Source of the DNA: Streptomyces sp. Alt3
Lineage (GTDB): Bacteria; Actinomycetota; Actinomycetes; Streptomycetales; Streptomycetaceae
Direction of reading: 5' to 3'
NCBI RefSeq assembly: GCF_030719215.1
Contig: NZ_CP120983.1
Span: forward strand, 2,170,001 to 2,234,000
DNA: 64,000 bases
The notes under the pieces are model-generated. The model did no database searches. It had not been told where the DNA came from and saw only the letters and a program-made list of their open reading frames with translations. Of the stretch, positions 36,669 through 44,143 are shown one piece after another. Numbering within the stretch: position 1 is the stretch's first letter; each line of letters opens with the position of its first letter. Both the position numbers and the translations under genes were made by a program.

Positions 36669-36737
36669 ATCGCCTCTCTCCGGCACGCCGTGCTGTTCCG
36701 CGCCCGGCCGTGCTTCCGCGCGAACTTCTCAGGACGG
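36657..36737 (+). promoter_or_regulatory. Anti-SD / SD pairing element
   Basis: CCGTCCTG at 36657-36664, inside the end of the leader ORF, is perfectly complementary over 8 bases to CAGGACGG at 36730-36737, the ribosome site of the cysteine dioxygenase gene. The 65 intervening bases contain GC-rich segments that can form alternative small stems (for example GCACG/CGTGC at 36684-36694). Confidence 0.6.
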
Positions 36738-36742
36738 CCCCT

Positions 36743-37369
36743 GTGTCTGCATCCTCTTCCTCCCTTCCCACGTCCGCTTCCGCGCCTGCGCCGGTGGTCG
36801 ACTCACCGCCCGCCGACTCACCGCCCGCCGTCGACGCGGACGTGTCCGTCCGGGGCACTGCCGGCACGGAGGCCCCTGCCCCGACCGTCGCGGAGCTGCT
36901 CGACTTCGTCCGCCGCACCGCGGAGGATGCCGCGCTCGTCGCCTCGCTCCCCCTCGACCCCGAGGGGCGGACCTGGCTGAGGCTCGACGGCCCCGGCGGC
37001 AGCGAGGCGTGGCTGATCAGCTGGCCGCCCGGCACGGGCACCGGCTGGCACGACCACGCCGAGTCGACGGGAGCGTTCACCATCGCCGCGGGCGCCCTCA
37101 GGGAGCACTCGCTCGCCGCACGGCTGCCCACCGACGGCTGGAAGACCCTCGAACTGAGCGAGGGAGTCGACCGGACCCGGCTTCTGGCGACCGGCCAGGG
37201 CAGGGCCTTCGGCCGGCACCACGTCCACGAGGTGCTCAACGAGTCCGGACACGAACACGCCGTGTCCGTGCATGCCTACTACCCGCCCCTTCCGCAGATC
37301 CGCCGCTACAGCCGCTCGGGCGCGGTGCTGCGCCTGGAGCAGACGGAACGCCCGGAGGACTGGCAGTGA
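36743..37369 (+). CDS. Cysteine dioxygenase (type I family)
   Basis: A 208-residue cupin that oxidises cysteine to cysteine sulfinate using iron and O2. Metal ligands are His103 and His105 in 'GWHDHAESTGAF' and a third His in 'FGRHHVHEVLNE' (about 159-162). The Ser-His-Tyr triad is in 'AVSVHAYYPPLPQ'. The Cys that cross-links to Tyr in animals is Gly here, as usual in bacteria. About 50 N-terminal residues are Ser/Pro/Ala-rich. GTG 36743 is chosen because AGGACGG precedes it; a GTG at 36605 would overlap the leader ORF. It overlaps the rhodanese gene by four bases. Confidence 0.88.
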   Translation: MSASSSSLPTSASAPAPVVDSPPADSPPAVDADVSVRGTAGTEAPAPTVAELLDFVRRTAEDAALVASLPLDPEGRTWLRLDGPGGSEAWLISWPPGTGTGWHDHAESTGAFTIAAGALREHSLAARLPTDGWKTLELSEGVDRTRLLATGQGRAFGRHHVHEVLNESGHEHAVSVHAYYPPLPQIRRYSRSGAVLRLEQTERPEDWQ

Positions 37370-37773
37370 GCGACGGAAGCGAGGCAGGGCAGGCCCCGGT
37401 GGGGATCGACGAGCTCCTCGAACAGGTGCGGTCCGGTTACGAGCGGATCGGCCCCGAGGAGGCCGCGACCGCAGCGGCCGAAGGCGCGCTGCTGGTCGAC
37501 ATCCGCTACGCGGCGCTGCGGGAGAAGGACGGGCTGATCCCCGGCGCACTGGTCGTCGAGCGCAACGAGCTGGAATGGCGGCTCGATCCGCAGGGCAGCC
37601 ACCGAGCCCCACAGGCGACCGGCCACGATCTACGGGTCGTTGTGATCTGCAACGAGGGCTACGCGTCGAGCCTCGCGGTCGTCTCCCTGCACCGACTGGG
37701 GCTGCACCGGGCCACGGACCTGACCGGCGGCTTCCAGGCGTGGCGCGCGGCAGGGCTTCCGGTCTCTCTCTGA
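37366..37773 (+). CDS. Rhodanese-like sulfurtransferase
   Basis: A 135-residue single-domain rhodanese. The active-site loop is 'VVVICNEGYASSLAV' with Cys95; the N-terminal strand 'EGALLVDIRYAALREKDGLIPGALVVERNELEWRLD' is typical. It may move sulfane sulfur or handle sulfite/thiosulfate arising from cysteine oxidation. The GTG lies inside the cysteine dioxygenase stop (GTGA) with GGAGG eight bases upstream, so the two proteins are translationally coupled and should share the leader-ORF control. Confidence 0.88.
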   Translation: MSDGSEAGQAPVGIDELLEQVRSGYERIGPEEAATAAAEGALLVDIRYAALREKDGLIPGALVVERNELEWRLDPQGSHRAPQATGHDLRVVVICNEGYASSLAVVSLHRLGLHRATDLTGGFQAWRAAGLPVSL

Positions 37774-38116
37774 CCGACGACACCTGACTCGACGGATACC
37801 GTGCCGTCGGCCTCGGGTGCGCATGACGCGGTTCTGGCGCACACGAGGCCACTCCGGCCAGGACGCATCGCCTCGTGGGCTCCCGTAGTCGGCCCCGTGC
37901 CGGCAGACCGGCCCCGCGCAGCGGTACCGACCGGCTGCGAATCAGCTCTTCGCCTTCTTCGAGCCCTTCGGCCTGTCTCCGGCCTGCACGGCATCTCCGG
38001 CACGGGACCGGCAGCGGACAGGGCCGAACGGCTCTCCGACCCACCACCCGATCGCTCCACTCCGGTGGAGCGATCGCCGCGCGCGACGGACATTCACCTC
38101 ATCCCCGAGGACCGGA
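37774..38116. other. Intergenic region with UNCG hairpin
   Basis: A 343-base region. Besides the hairpin at 38049-38076 I see no site. A minus-strand 51-codon frame (37942-38097) ends in a Lys-rich tail but spans the hairpin and is probably not a gene. The rhodanese operon has no obvious terminator directly after it. Confidence 0.4.
38049..38076. terminator. 12-pair hairpin with TCCG loop
   Basis: The perfect stem CGATCGCTCCAC and its complement is closed by TCCG (a UNCG-type tetraloop). It lies 276 bases after the rhodanese stop and about 40 bases before the next start. It could end the rhodanese transcript or be a 5' structure of the next gene. Confidence 0.55.
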
Positions 38117-38785
38117 ATGTACGGAGATGCCGCGCCGATGGAAACCGCTCAGCTCACCCCGGAACAGCTCGACGCGCAGTCCTCCCGTCTCCATGACACG
38201 GACGCGTGGCAACGCATCGTCACCGGCTGGGAACGCACCGCCCACGAACCCGCTCCCCCGCCGCCCGTACCCGCCGGTGAGGCACTGCCCACCGTGCCGC
38301 CCATGCACCCGGACGACTGGCGGGAGCTGCTGTCCGTGCCCGTCGACCGGCTCATCGAGGACTCTCTGCGAGCCCTGCCGGCAAGGCAGCCCCACGAGCG
38401 CCCGCTCCCCGGACGCCTGGGCGCCGTGGTGCCCGAGCGTCTGCACGCCTGGCGGCGCATCGGGCAGTCCGATGTACGTCCGTCGACACACCTCGGCTAC
38501 GCGCGGCGCGTCCTCACCGAGTGGGGCTGGCAGAACACCCCCTACCGTCTGCGCAACGCCCGAGGGGCGCGTTGTGTCTGCGGAGCCATGCTGACCGCGC
38601 ATCGCCTCGGGTACGGGTCGCTCGACACCGTCGACAGGGCCGGTGCCTGGCTCATCACCGAGCTGCGCGCACAGGGCTGGACGGGCCTGATCGGCCCCTG
38701 GAACCGCCACCCCGGCCGCACCGCCGGGGACGCACTGGCCCTGATCGACGCCACGATCCGCCGGGCTTCCTCGGCAGGCCACTGA
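38117..38785 (+). CDS. Hypothetical protein, DUF6197-like C-terminal half
   Basis: A 222-residue protein. The N-terminal 90 residues are Pro-rich and variable. The C-terminal 110 resemble DUF6197: a Trp after a helical segment ('VLTEWGWQN'), 'GARCVCGAMLTAHRLGYG' (C-x-C-G-A) and 'LIGPWNRHPGRTAGDALALIDATIR' (W-N-x-x-P-G-R-T). Function is unknown. ATG 38117 has GAGGACCGGA upstream; ATG 38138 is an alternative with CGGAGA. It appears to stand alone between the sulfur operon and recX, which is convergent. Confidence 0.6.
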   Translation: MYGDAAPMETAQLTPEQLDAQSSRLHDTDAWQRIVTGWERTAHEPAPPPPVPAGEALPTVPPMHPDDWRELLSVPVDRLIEDSLRALPARQPHERPLPGRLGAVVPERLHAWRRIGQSDVRPSTHLGYARRVLTEWGWQNTPYRLRNARGARCVCGAMLTAHRLGYGSLDTVDRAGAWLITELRAQGWTGLIGPWNRHPGRTAGDALALIDATIRRASSAGH

Positions 38786-38983
38786 GGCCGGGACCCAAGC
38801 AGGACCGTCCGATCCGGAGACCGATCAGATCGGATCCGCCGATGCCTCACGCCCCCTTCGGCAGCCTGCGCACCCTGTCGGCGGTGGCCCCCTCCGTCAC
38901 CGCCGCAGCGCCCTGCATACGGTCGGGCGCCCGACCGCCGTCCCGGTGCGTGTCCCGCCCCTCCAGGCCCCGGCCCCGTCACG

Positions 38984-39011
38984 CCGAGCACCGAGCACCG
39001 AGCACCGAGCA
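38984..39011. repeat. Heptanucleotide tandem repeat (CCGAGCA)4
   Basis: Four perfect copies of CCGAGCA plus a partial fifth, in the non-coding gap after the recX stop. It is likely a slippage-prone microsatellite and could vary in length between strains. Confidence 0.9.
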
Positions 39012-39072
39012 CCGAACGGTGTCCCCACCGCCTGATGCCCCGCCCTTCCCCCGGTTCCCCCTCGGTCACCCG

Positions 39073-39765
39073 TCAGAAGGGCTCGTCCAGCCCTTCCGTG
39101 TCCTCCCCCTCCGCCTCGATCGCCTGCCGCACCACACGCAGGGCCATCCCCTCGTTGTACCCCTTCCGCGCGAGCATGCCCGCGAGCCGACGCAGCCGCT
39201 TGTCGCGGTCCAGCCCCCGGGTGGAGCGGAGCTTTCGCGCGACGAGCTCCCGGGCGGTCTCCTCCTCCTGCTCGGGGTCGAGTTGCCCGACCGCTTCGTC
39301 GATCACCGTCGGGTCGACCCCCTTGGTCCGCAGTTCCCGTACGAGGGCGCGGCGGGCCAGTCCCCTGCCGTGGTGCCGGGACTCGACCCAGGCGTCCGCG
39401 AACGCGGCGTCGTCGATCAGTCCCACGTCCTCGAACCGCGAGAGCACCTCCTCCGCGGCCTCGTCGGGGATCTCCTTCTTACGCAGTGCATCGGCCAGTT
39501 GCTTACGGGTTCGCGGGGTCCCGGTCAGCAGCCGGAGACAGATGTTGCGCGCCTGCTCGACCGGGTCCCGCGGTTCCCCCTTCTCGGCCCTCGACGAGGA
39601 AGGGGAACCGCTGCCTCTGGAGCGGGAGCGGGAACGACGGCCCGCCCCCTCGCCGAACCCGGCCCCCCGGCCGGGCTCCGGGAACTCCCCGGACGGTTCT
39701 GCGGCGTACTCGGGGCCGGGTGCCGCACCGGCGTCGGTGCCCGGCCACTCCGTGCGACGCGTCAC
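39073..39765 (-). CDS. recX: RecA regulator RecX
   Basis: A 230-residue modulator of RecA filaments. The helical three-repeat RecX core spans about residues 80-230 ('RNICLRLLTGTPRTRKQLADALRKKEIPDEAAEEVLSRFEDVGLIDD', 'HHGRGLARRALVRELRTKGVD', 'RKLRSTRGLDRDKRLRRLAGMLARKGYNEGMALRVV'). The first 75 residues are an acidic/basic disordered extension common in Streptomyces RecX. GTG 39765 lies three bases after the recA stop, so recA-recX are one transcript. Confidence 0.95.
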   Translation of the reverse strand: MTRRTEWPGTDAGAAPGPEYAAEPSGEFPEPGRGAGFGEGAGRRSRSRSRGSGSPSSSRAEKGEPRDPVEQARNICLRLLTGTPRTRKQLADALRKKEIPDEAAEEVLSRFEDVGLIDDAAFADAWVESRHHGRGLARRALVRELRTKGVDPTVIDEAVGQLDPEQEEETARELVARKLRSTRGLDRDKRLRRLAGMLARKGYNEGMALRVVRQAIEAEGEDTEGLDEPF

Positions 39766-39768
39766 GGA

Positions 39769-40899
39769 CTAGCTCTTGGCCGCTGCGGTCTTGGCGGTCT
39801 TGGCCTTGGTCGCGGGAGCCGGCACCGACTTGGCAGCGGCATCGGCCGGAGCACCCGCCGTGACCGCGGCGTCGGCTGCGGGCTCCGCCGCCGGCTCCTC
39901 GGGACGAACGCCGACTCCGAGCTTCTCCAGGATCTTCTTCTCGATCTCGTTGGCGAGGTCGGGGTTGTCCTTGAGGAAGTTGCGGGCGTTCTCCTTGCCC
40001 TGGCCGAGCTGGTCGCCCTCGTACGTGTACCAGGCGCCGGCCTTGCGGACGAAGCCGTGCTCCACGCCCATGTCGATCAGACCGCCCTCACGGCTGATGC
40101 CCTGGCCGTAGAGGATGTCGAATTCGGCCTGCTTGAACGGGGGCGCCACCTTGTTCTTGACGACCTTGACGCGGGTGCGGTTACCCACGGCGTCCGTGCC
40201 GTCCTTCAGCGTCTCGATCCGACGGATGTCGAGACGCACCGAGGCGTAGAACTTCAGAGCCCGGCCACCGGTCGTGGTCTCCGGGGAGCCGAACATCACA
40301 CCGATCTTCTCGCGCAGCTGGTTGATGAAGATCGCGGTGGTCTTGGACTGGTTGAGCGCGCTGGTGATCTTACGGAGCGCCTGACTCATCAGGCGGGCCT
40401 GCAGACCCACGTGCGAGTCACCCATCTCGCCCTCGATCTCAGCACGGGGCACCAGGGCCGCCACGGAGTCGATGACGATCAGGTCCAGCGCACCGGAGCG
40501 GACCAGCATGTCCACGATCTCCAGCGCCTGCTCGCCGTTGTCGGGCTGCGAGAGGATGAGGCTGTCGATGTCGACGCCGAGCTTCTTCGCGTACTCCGGG
40601 TCCAGAGCGTGCTCCGCGTCGATGAACGCCACGGAACCGCCGAGTCGCTGCGCGTTCGCCACGGCGTGCAGCGTCAGCGTCGTCTTACCGGAGGACTCCG
40701 GGCCGTACACCTCCACCACGCGGCCGCGCGGCAGACCGCCGACGCCGAGCGCGACGTCGAGCGCGGTGGAGCCGGTGGGGATCACCTCGATGGGCTCGTT
40801 CGGCCGCTCACCGAGGCGCATCACCGCACCCTTGCCGAATTGCCGTTCAATCTGTGCGAGTGCGGCGTCCAGCGCCTTCTCGCGGTCGGTTCCTGCCAT
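39769..40899 (-). CDS. recA: Recombinase RecA
   Basis: A 376-residue strand-exchange protein and LexA coprotease. Walker A 'GPESSGKTT' is residues 66-73, followed by '[17 protein letters not shown]' and '[48 protein letters not shown]'. The C-terminal 45 residues are Ala/Lys/Pro-rich, typical of Streptomyces. ATG 40899 is preceded by GGGTGGA. An SOS box lies 140 bases upstream. The TAG stop is unusual next to the many TGA stops here. Confidence 0.98.
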   Translation of the reverse strand: MAGTDREKALDAALAQIERQFGKGAVMRLGERPNEPIEVIPTGSTALDVALGVGGLPRGRVVEVYGPESSGKTTLTLHAVANAQRLGGSVAFIDAEHALDPEYAKKLGVDIDSLILSQPDNGEQALEIVDMLVRSGALDLIVIDSVAALVPRAEIEGEMGDSHVGLQARLMSQALRKITSALNQSKTTAIFINQLREKIGVMFGSPETTTGGRALKFYASVRLDIRRIETLKDGTDAVGNRTRVKVVKNKVAPPFKQAEFDILYGQGISREGGLIDMGVEHGFVRKAGAWYTYEGDQLGQGKENARNFLKDNPDLANEIEKKILEKLGVGVRPEEPAAEPAADAAVTAGAPADAAAKSVPAPATKAKTAKTAAAKS

Positions 40900-41037
40900 G
40901 GGTTCCACCCGATTTGCTTGAGTCGATCGCTTCACGTCACAGACGCTAACCCCTGCCACTGACAATGGGCCTCGACGTCCTCCCGGCCTGTGGACAACTC
41001 CACGGTCGGGCCCGGCAAAACCCGGCCGGATTTCCAT

Positions 41038-41053
41038 GAGAATGGATGTTCGA
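41038..41053 (-). promoter_or_regulatory. SOS box of recA
   Basis: On the minus strand this reads TCGAACATCCATTCTC. The left half matches TCGAAC exactly; the right half is degenerate (ATTCTC for GTTCGA). The same degenerate form is familiar from Streptomyces recA promoters. It lies about 140 bases before the recA start. Confidence 0.8.
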
Positions 41054-41232
41054 TTTCAGTGTCAAGCGCACCACGCCGGGCCCGTGCGGGCCGGGGCCGC
41101 CACCACGGCGGTCGCAACGGTCACGGCCGATGAAGCCGACGAACCACGTCGGAGTTCATTCTAGTTTCATGCGATTTACGGACATATCAAAGGAATGCAC
41201 GGCGCGGAAGCGGAGGTGATGCCGTGGACACG

Positions 41233-41253
41233 CCCCTGCCCCCGCTACCGCGA
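41233..41253. repeat. 21-bp direct repeat, copy 1
   Basis: A 21-bp segment matching 41266-41286 at 20 of 21 positions, 33 bp apart. On the minus strand it reads Ser-Arg-stop then the GC-rich trailer, a copy of the end of the AI-2E-type permease gene. Confidence 0.85.
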
Positions 41254-41265
41254 AGCACTCCCGGC

Positions 41266-41286
41266 CCCCTGCCCCCGCTATCGCGA
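41266..41286. repeat. 21-bp direct repeat, copy 2 (overlaps a gene end)
   Basis: Covers the TAG stop (41278-41280) and last two codons of the AI-2E-type permease gene. It differs from copy 1 only in a silent third codon position (CGA versus CGG). Confidence 0.85.
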
Positions 41287-42531
41287 GTCATCCCCCGGCC
41301 CATGGCCCCGTACCGCGTGTCGGATCCTGGACAGCACCGGCTCGCCACGGCGCCAGCGATGGCCGCCCTGCACCCTCGGGTCGTCCGTGACGTCGTACCG
41401 CTTCACGTACGCGCCCAGGAACGCCTGGAGCGTCGCGACGGCCGGGATGGCGATCAGGGCACCGACGGCGCCCATCAGCGCGGTGCCCGCGACCACCGAG
41501 CCGAAGGCGACCGCGGGGTGGATGTCGACCGTCTTGGACGTGAGTTTCGGCTGCAGCGCGTAGTTCTCGAACTGCTGGTAGACCACGACGAAACCGAGCA
41601 CCCACAGCGCGTACCAGGGATCGACGGTGAAGGCGATCAGCATGGGGAGAGCGCCGGCCAGATACGTGCCGATCGTGGGGATGAACTGCGAGACGAGGCC
41701 GACCCACACCGCGAGCGCGGGCGCGTAGGGCACACCGAGGACCACCAGCAGGACGTAGTGCGCCACGCCGGAGATCAGTGCCATCAGCCCACGCGAGTAG
41801 ATGTAACCGCCGGTCTTGTCGACCGCGATCTCCCAGGCGCGCAGCACCTCGGCCTGCCGGGAAGGCGGCAGCACTGAGCACAGCGCGCGCCGCAGCCGCG
41901 GCCCGTCGGCGGCGAAGTAGAAGGAGAACAGGAAGATCATCAGCAGACGGAACAGCCCGCCCAGCACTGTGGTGGACACGTCGAGCACGCCGGTCGCGCT
42001 GTTCTGCACATATCTCTGGAGCCAGTCGGAGTGCAGCAGGCTGTCCTGCACCTCGACCCGGGAGAGCTCCGTGTGGAAGGTCTGGTTGACCCAGTTGATC
42101 ACCGAGTCGAGGTACTTGGGGAACTCCTCGACCATGTCGACGATCTGCCCGGCGAGCATCGAACCGAGCAGGACGACGAAACCGACGCCGGCGATCAGCA
42201 CGGCGATGAAGACCAGGAAGGTCGCGAACCCCCGGCGTATCCCGCGTTCTGCCATGCGGCTGACGGCAGGCTCCATGGCCAGCGCGAGGAAGAAGGCGAT
42301 GAGGATGTTGGTCAGCAGCCCGATGAGCTGGTAGAAGGCCCAGCTGCCCAGCTGGAAGCACCCGTAGAGCGTCAGGGCGAGGACCATCGCGCGCGGCAGC
42401 CAGCCGGGCATGCGGACGGGATCGGTGCCGGGCGGCGGATTGGGTGGTGCGGCCGGCGGGACGGGCGGCGAAGCGGGCGGCTGGCTCTGGGCGGTCTCGT
42501 CTGTCGGTGCCACGGGACAAGTCTCGCTCAC
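41278..42531 (-). CDS. AI-2E family (PerM/YdiK-like) membrane transporter
   Basis: A 417-residue permease with about eight membrane helices. Typical segments are 'LLTNILIAFFLALAMEPAVSRM', 'FPKYLDSVINWVNQ', 'SRGLMALISGVAHYVLLVVLGVPYAPALAVWVGLVSQFIPTIGTYLAGALP' and 'VYQQFENYALQPKLTSKTVDIHPAVAFGSVVAGTALMGAVGALIAIPAVATLQAFL'. The substrate is not predictable; the family name reflects only some members. The N-terminal 50 residues are Pro-rich and cytoplasmic. GTG 42531 is the likely start but the ribosome site is poor; the frame stays open to 42762, overlapping the DUF3046 gene. Confidence 0.88.
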   Translation of the reverse strand: MSETCPVAPTDETAQSQPPASPPVPPAAPPNPPPGTDPVRMPGWLPRAMVLALTLYGCFQLGSWAFYQLIGLLTNILIAFFLALAMEPAVSRMAERGIRRGFATFLVFIAVLIAGVGFVVLLGSMLAGQIVDMVEEFPKYLDSVINWVNQTFHTELSRVEVQDSLLHSDWLQRYVQNSATGVLDVSTTVLGGLFRLLMIFLFSFYFAADGPRLRRALCSVLPPSRQAEVLRAWEIAVDKTGGYIYSRGLMALISGVAHYVLLVVLGVPYAPALAVWVGLVSQFIPTIGTYLAGALPMLIAFTVDPWYALWVLGFVVVYQQFENYALQPKLTSKTVDIHPAVAFGSVVAGTALMGAVGALIAIPAVATLQAFLGAYVKRYDVTDDPRVQGGHRWRRGEPVLSRIRHAVRGHGPGDDSR

Positions 42532-42637
42532 CGCGGTGACAGCCGGCCGCCCGGCCCGGAATGCCCGTCGCCGGTGACCTCCTCGGCCGGGACGAACAGG
42601 CGAGACGGGCGTACCGGTGTGTGCTGTATCCCGCCGC

Positions 42638-42832
42638 TCAGCGCTTGTCGGGAGGCACGCCGACCGCCGAGCAGACCCCGCGCCAGACGTCCTTGGCCTC
42701 CCAGCCTGCGGCGAGGGCCTCGTGCACCGTACGGCCGCCGAGCTCCGCCATGACGTGATCACGCGCGAAGGAGTCGGCGTACGTCTCGCCGAAGTGATCC
42801 GCCATCCGTTCCCAGAAAATCGTCAACCGCAT
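42638..42832 (-). CDS. DUF3046 family protein
   Basis: A 64-residue protein, 'MRLTIFWERMADHFGETYAD' followed by 'SFARDHVMAELGGRTVHEAL'. It matches the actinobacterial DUF3046 family along its whole length, and the gene commonly lies near recA-recX. Function is unknown. It is on the same strand as the AI-2E-type permease 106 bases downstream and recA beyond, and may be co-transcribed with the permease. Confidence 0.88.
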   Translation of the reverse strand: MRLTIFWERMADHFGETYADSFARDHVMAELGGRTVHEALAAGWEAKDVWRGVCSAVGVPPDKR

Positions 42833-42911
42833 GCCCCCAGTATCCCGCTCCTGAGAGTGCAGCCGGGCCGGGAGCCCCTGCCGGCGGCGCTTTCCCCTCT
42901 ACGGTCGGTCC

Positions 42912-43826
42912 ATGGCTGGAACCGGAGCACATCCCCTCGCCCGAGCCGAGCAGTTCATCTGGCTCACCGCACGCGTCCTCGAGCAGCGGCGGTTCGCCCA
43001 TCTCTTCCTGGGAGGGGGCGCGGACGTCGTCGAGACCGCGCTCACCGCCTATCGGAACGAGGACGGCGGCTACGGTCACGCGCTCGAACCCGATCTTCGC
43101 GGACCTGTGAGCCAGCCGCTGCACACCGCTCACGCGCTGAGCGTCCTGGACTCGATCGACCGCTGCGGCGGTCTGCGGGTGGAGCGGATCTGCCGCTATC
43201 TGACGGACGTGTCGACCAAGGAGGGCGCGCTGCCCGCGCTGCTTCCCTCCCAGCGTGGGTATCCCGCGGCGCCCTTCATCCCCGTCGTCGACCACCCGCC
43301 CGCCGAACTCCTCGCGACAGGGCCCGTGGTCGGGTTCCTGCACCGCAATCAGGTGTGGCATGCCTGGCTCTTCCGGGCCACAGACTTCTGCTGGGCCGCC
43401 GTCGACGCCCTGCAGCACTCTCATCCGTACGAGATCGAGGCGGCCGTCGCCTTCCTCGACGGCGTCCCCGACCGCCCGCGTGCCGAGGCGGCCGCCGACC
43501 GACTGGGGCAGCTGGTGCGGGAGCAGCGGCTGGTGGTGCTCGACCCGCAGCGCCGCGCGGAGTATCCGGTGGCACCCGGTTACGCCCCGAGGGAACACCA
43601 TTTCCCCTACGACTACGCCCGCACACCCGGGTCGCTCGCCCGGCGCTGGTTCAGTGACGCCGAGCTGAAGAGGTCCCTGGACCACCTGGAGTCCGAACAG
43701 CAGGAGGACGGTGGCTGGCCGGTCAACTGGCGCCGGTGGGCGCCCGGTACGGCCCTGGAGGGCCGCCCGATCGTGACGCTCAAAGCCCTGCGGACCCTCC
43801 GGGACCACGGTCGCGCCCTGGTCTGA
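42912..43826 (+). CDS. Alpha/alpha-toroid (prenyltransferase/squalene cyclase-like) protein
   Basis: A 304-residue soluble protein with repeat segments of the terpenoid-cyclase/prenyltransferase toroid: 'ALTAYRNEDGGYGHALEPDLRGPVSQPLHTAHALSVLD' near residues 45-80 and 'SLDHLESEQQEDGGWPVNWRRWAPGTALEGRPIVTLKALRTL' near the end. No DxDD or zinc motif is evident, so catalysis is doubtful. It lacks a ribosome site and may be leaderless. It ends in a hairpin whose other arm is the end of the convergent azlD gene. Confidence 0.65.
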   Translation: MAGTGAHPLARAEQFIWLTARVLEQRRFAHLFLGGGADVVETALTAYRNEDGGYGHALEPDLRGPVSQPLHTAHALSVLDSIDRCGGLRVERICRYLTDVSTKEGALPALLPSQRGYPAAPFIPVVDHPPAELLATGPVVGFLHRNQVWHAWLFRATDFCWAAVDALQHSHPYEIEAAVAFLDGVPDRPRAEAAADRLGQLVREQRLVVLDPQRRAEYPVAPGYAPREHHFPYDYARTPGSLARRWFSDAELKRSLDHLESEQQEDGGWPVNWRRWAPGTALEGRPIVTLKALRTLRDHGRALV

Positions 43827-43852
43827 GACGTCCCGCTTCAGACCAGGGCGCG
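43812..43852. terminator. Shared terminator formed by two gene ends
   Basis: A perfect 15-pair stem, CGCGCCCTGGTCTGA (43812-43826) and complement (43838-43852), with an 11-base loop. Each arm is the last five codons (Arg-Ala-Leu-Val-stop) of one of the two convergent genes. Confidence 0.85.
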
Positions 43853-44143
43853 CACGACGGCGGTGACCACCACCGCGGCCCCCACGACGACCAGGAAGGG
43901 AGCCCGCAGGACGAGGGCGAGCGCGGCCGCGGCGAGGCCTGCCGCTCTGGCGTCCAGTGCCAGGTGCTGACCGTCGCCGAAGGTCTGCTGGGCGGTGAGG
44001 GCCGCGAGCAGGGCCACCGGCAGGAGCGCCGCCAGCCGTTGCACAAGGGGGCGTTCCAGGACTCCGGCGGGTACCAGGAGCCCCAGGAGCTTGGCGAGGT
44101 AGCACCCGACGGCGGTCAGCCCGATGGCGATCCAGATGTTCAT
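43838..44143 (-). CDS. azlD: AzlD-type branched-chain amino acid exporter subunit
   Basis: A 101-residue membrane protein with three to four helices ('MNIWIAIGLTAVGCYLAKLL' start). AzlD forms the small subunit of AzlCD, which exports branched-chain amino acids or analogues. Its ATG overlaps the azlC stop (ATGA), so the two are translationally coupled. Its last five codons match those of the convergent toroid gene as an inverted repeat. Confidence 0.88.
   Translation of the reverse strand: MNIWIAIGLTAVGCYLAKLLGLLVPAGVLERPLVQRLAALLPVALLAALTAQQTFGDGQHLALDARAAGLAAAALALVLRAPFLVVVGAAVVVTAVVRALV

Larger units (their letters stand above)
40900..41277. promoter_or_regulatory. recA upstream region
   Basis: A 378-base gap between recA and the permease gene. 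It holds the SOS box (41038-41053) and, further out, the AT-richer stretch TCTAGTTTCATGCGATTTAC (41160-41179), notable in this GC background. It also holds the first copy of the 21-bp repeat (41233-41253). I see no coding sequence. Confidence 0.5.

Noticed and set aside
36605..36742. N-terminal extension of the cysteine dioxygenase to GTG 36605
   Set aside because: It would overlap the leader ORF in another frame, has no ribosome site and adds sequence unlike the family; GTG 36743 has an SD and fits better.
37942..38097. A 51-codon minus-strand frame ending in a Lys-rich tail (RPKGSKKAKS)
   Set aside because: The tail looks gene-like and GTG 38097 has a weak GGGGATGAG upstream, but the frame runs through the perfect 12-pair hairpin and I know no family for it. 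Comparative data could revive it.
38542..39069. A 175-codon minus-strand frame after recX
   Set aside because: It runs through the heptanucleotide repeat and overlaps the hypothetical gene at 38117-38785; low-complexity composition.
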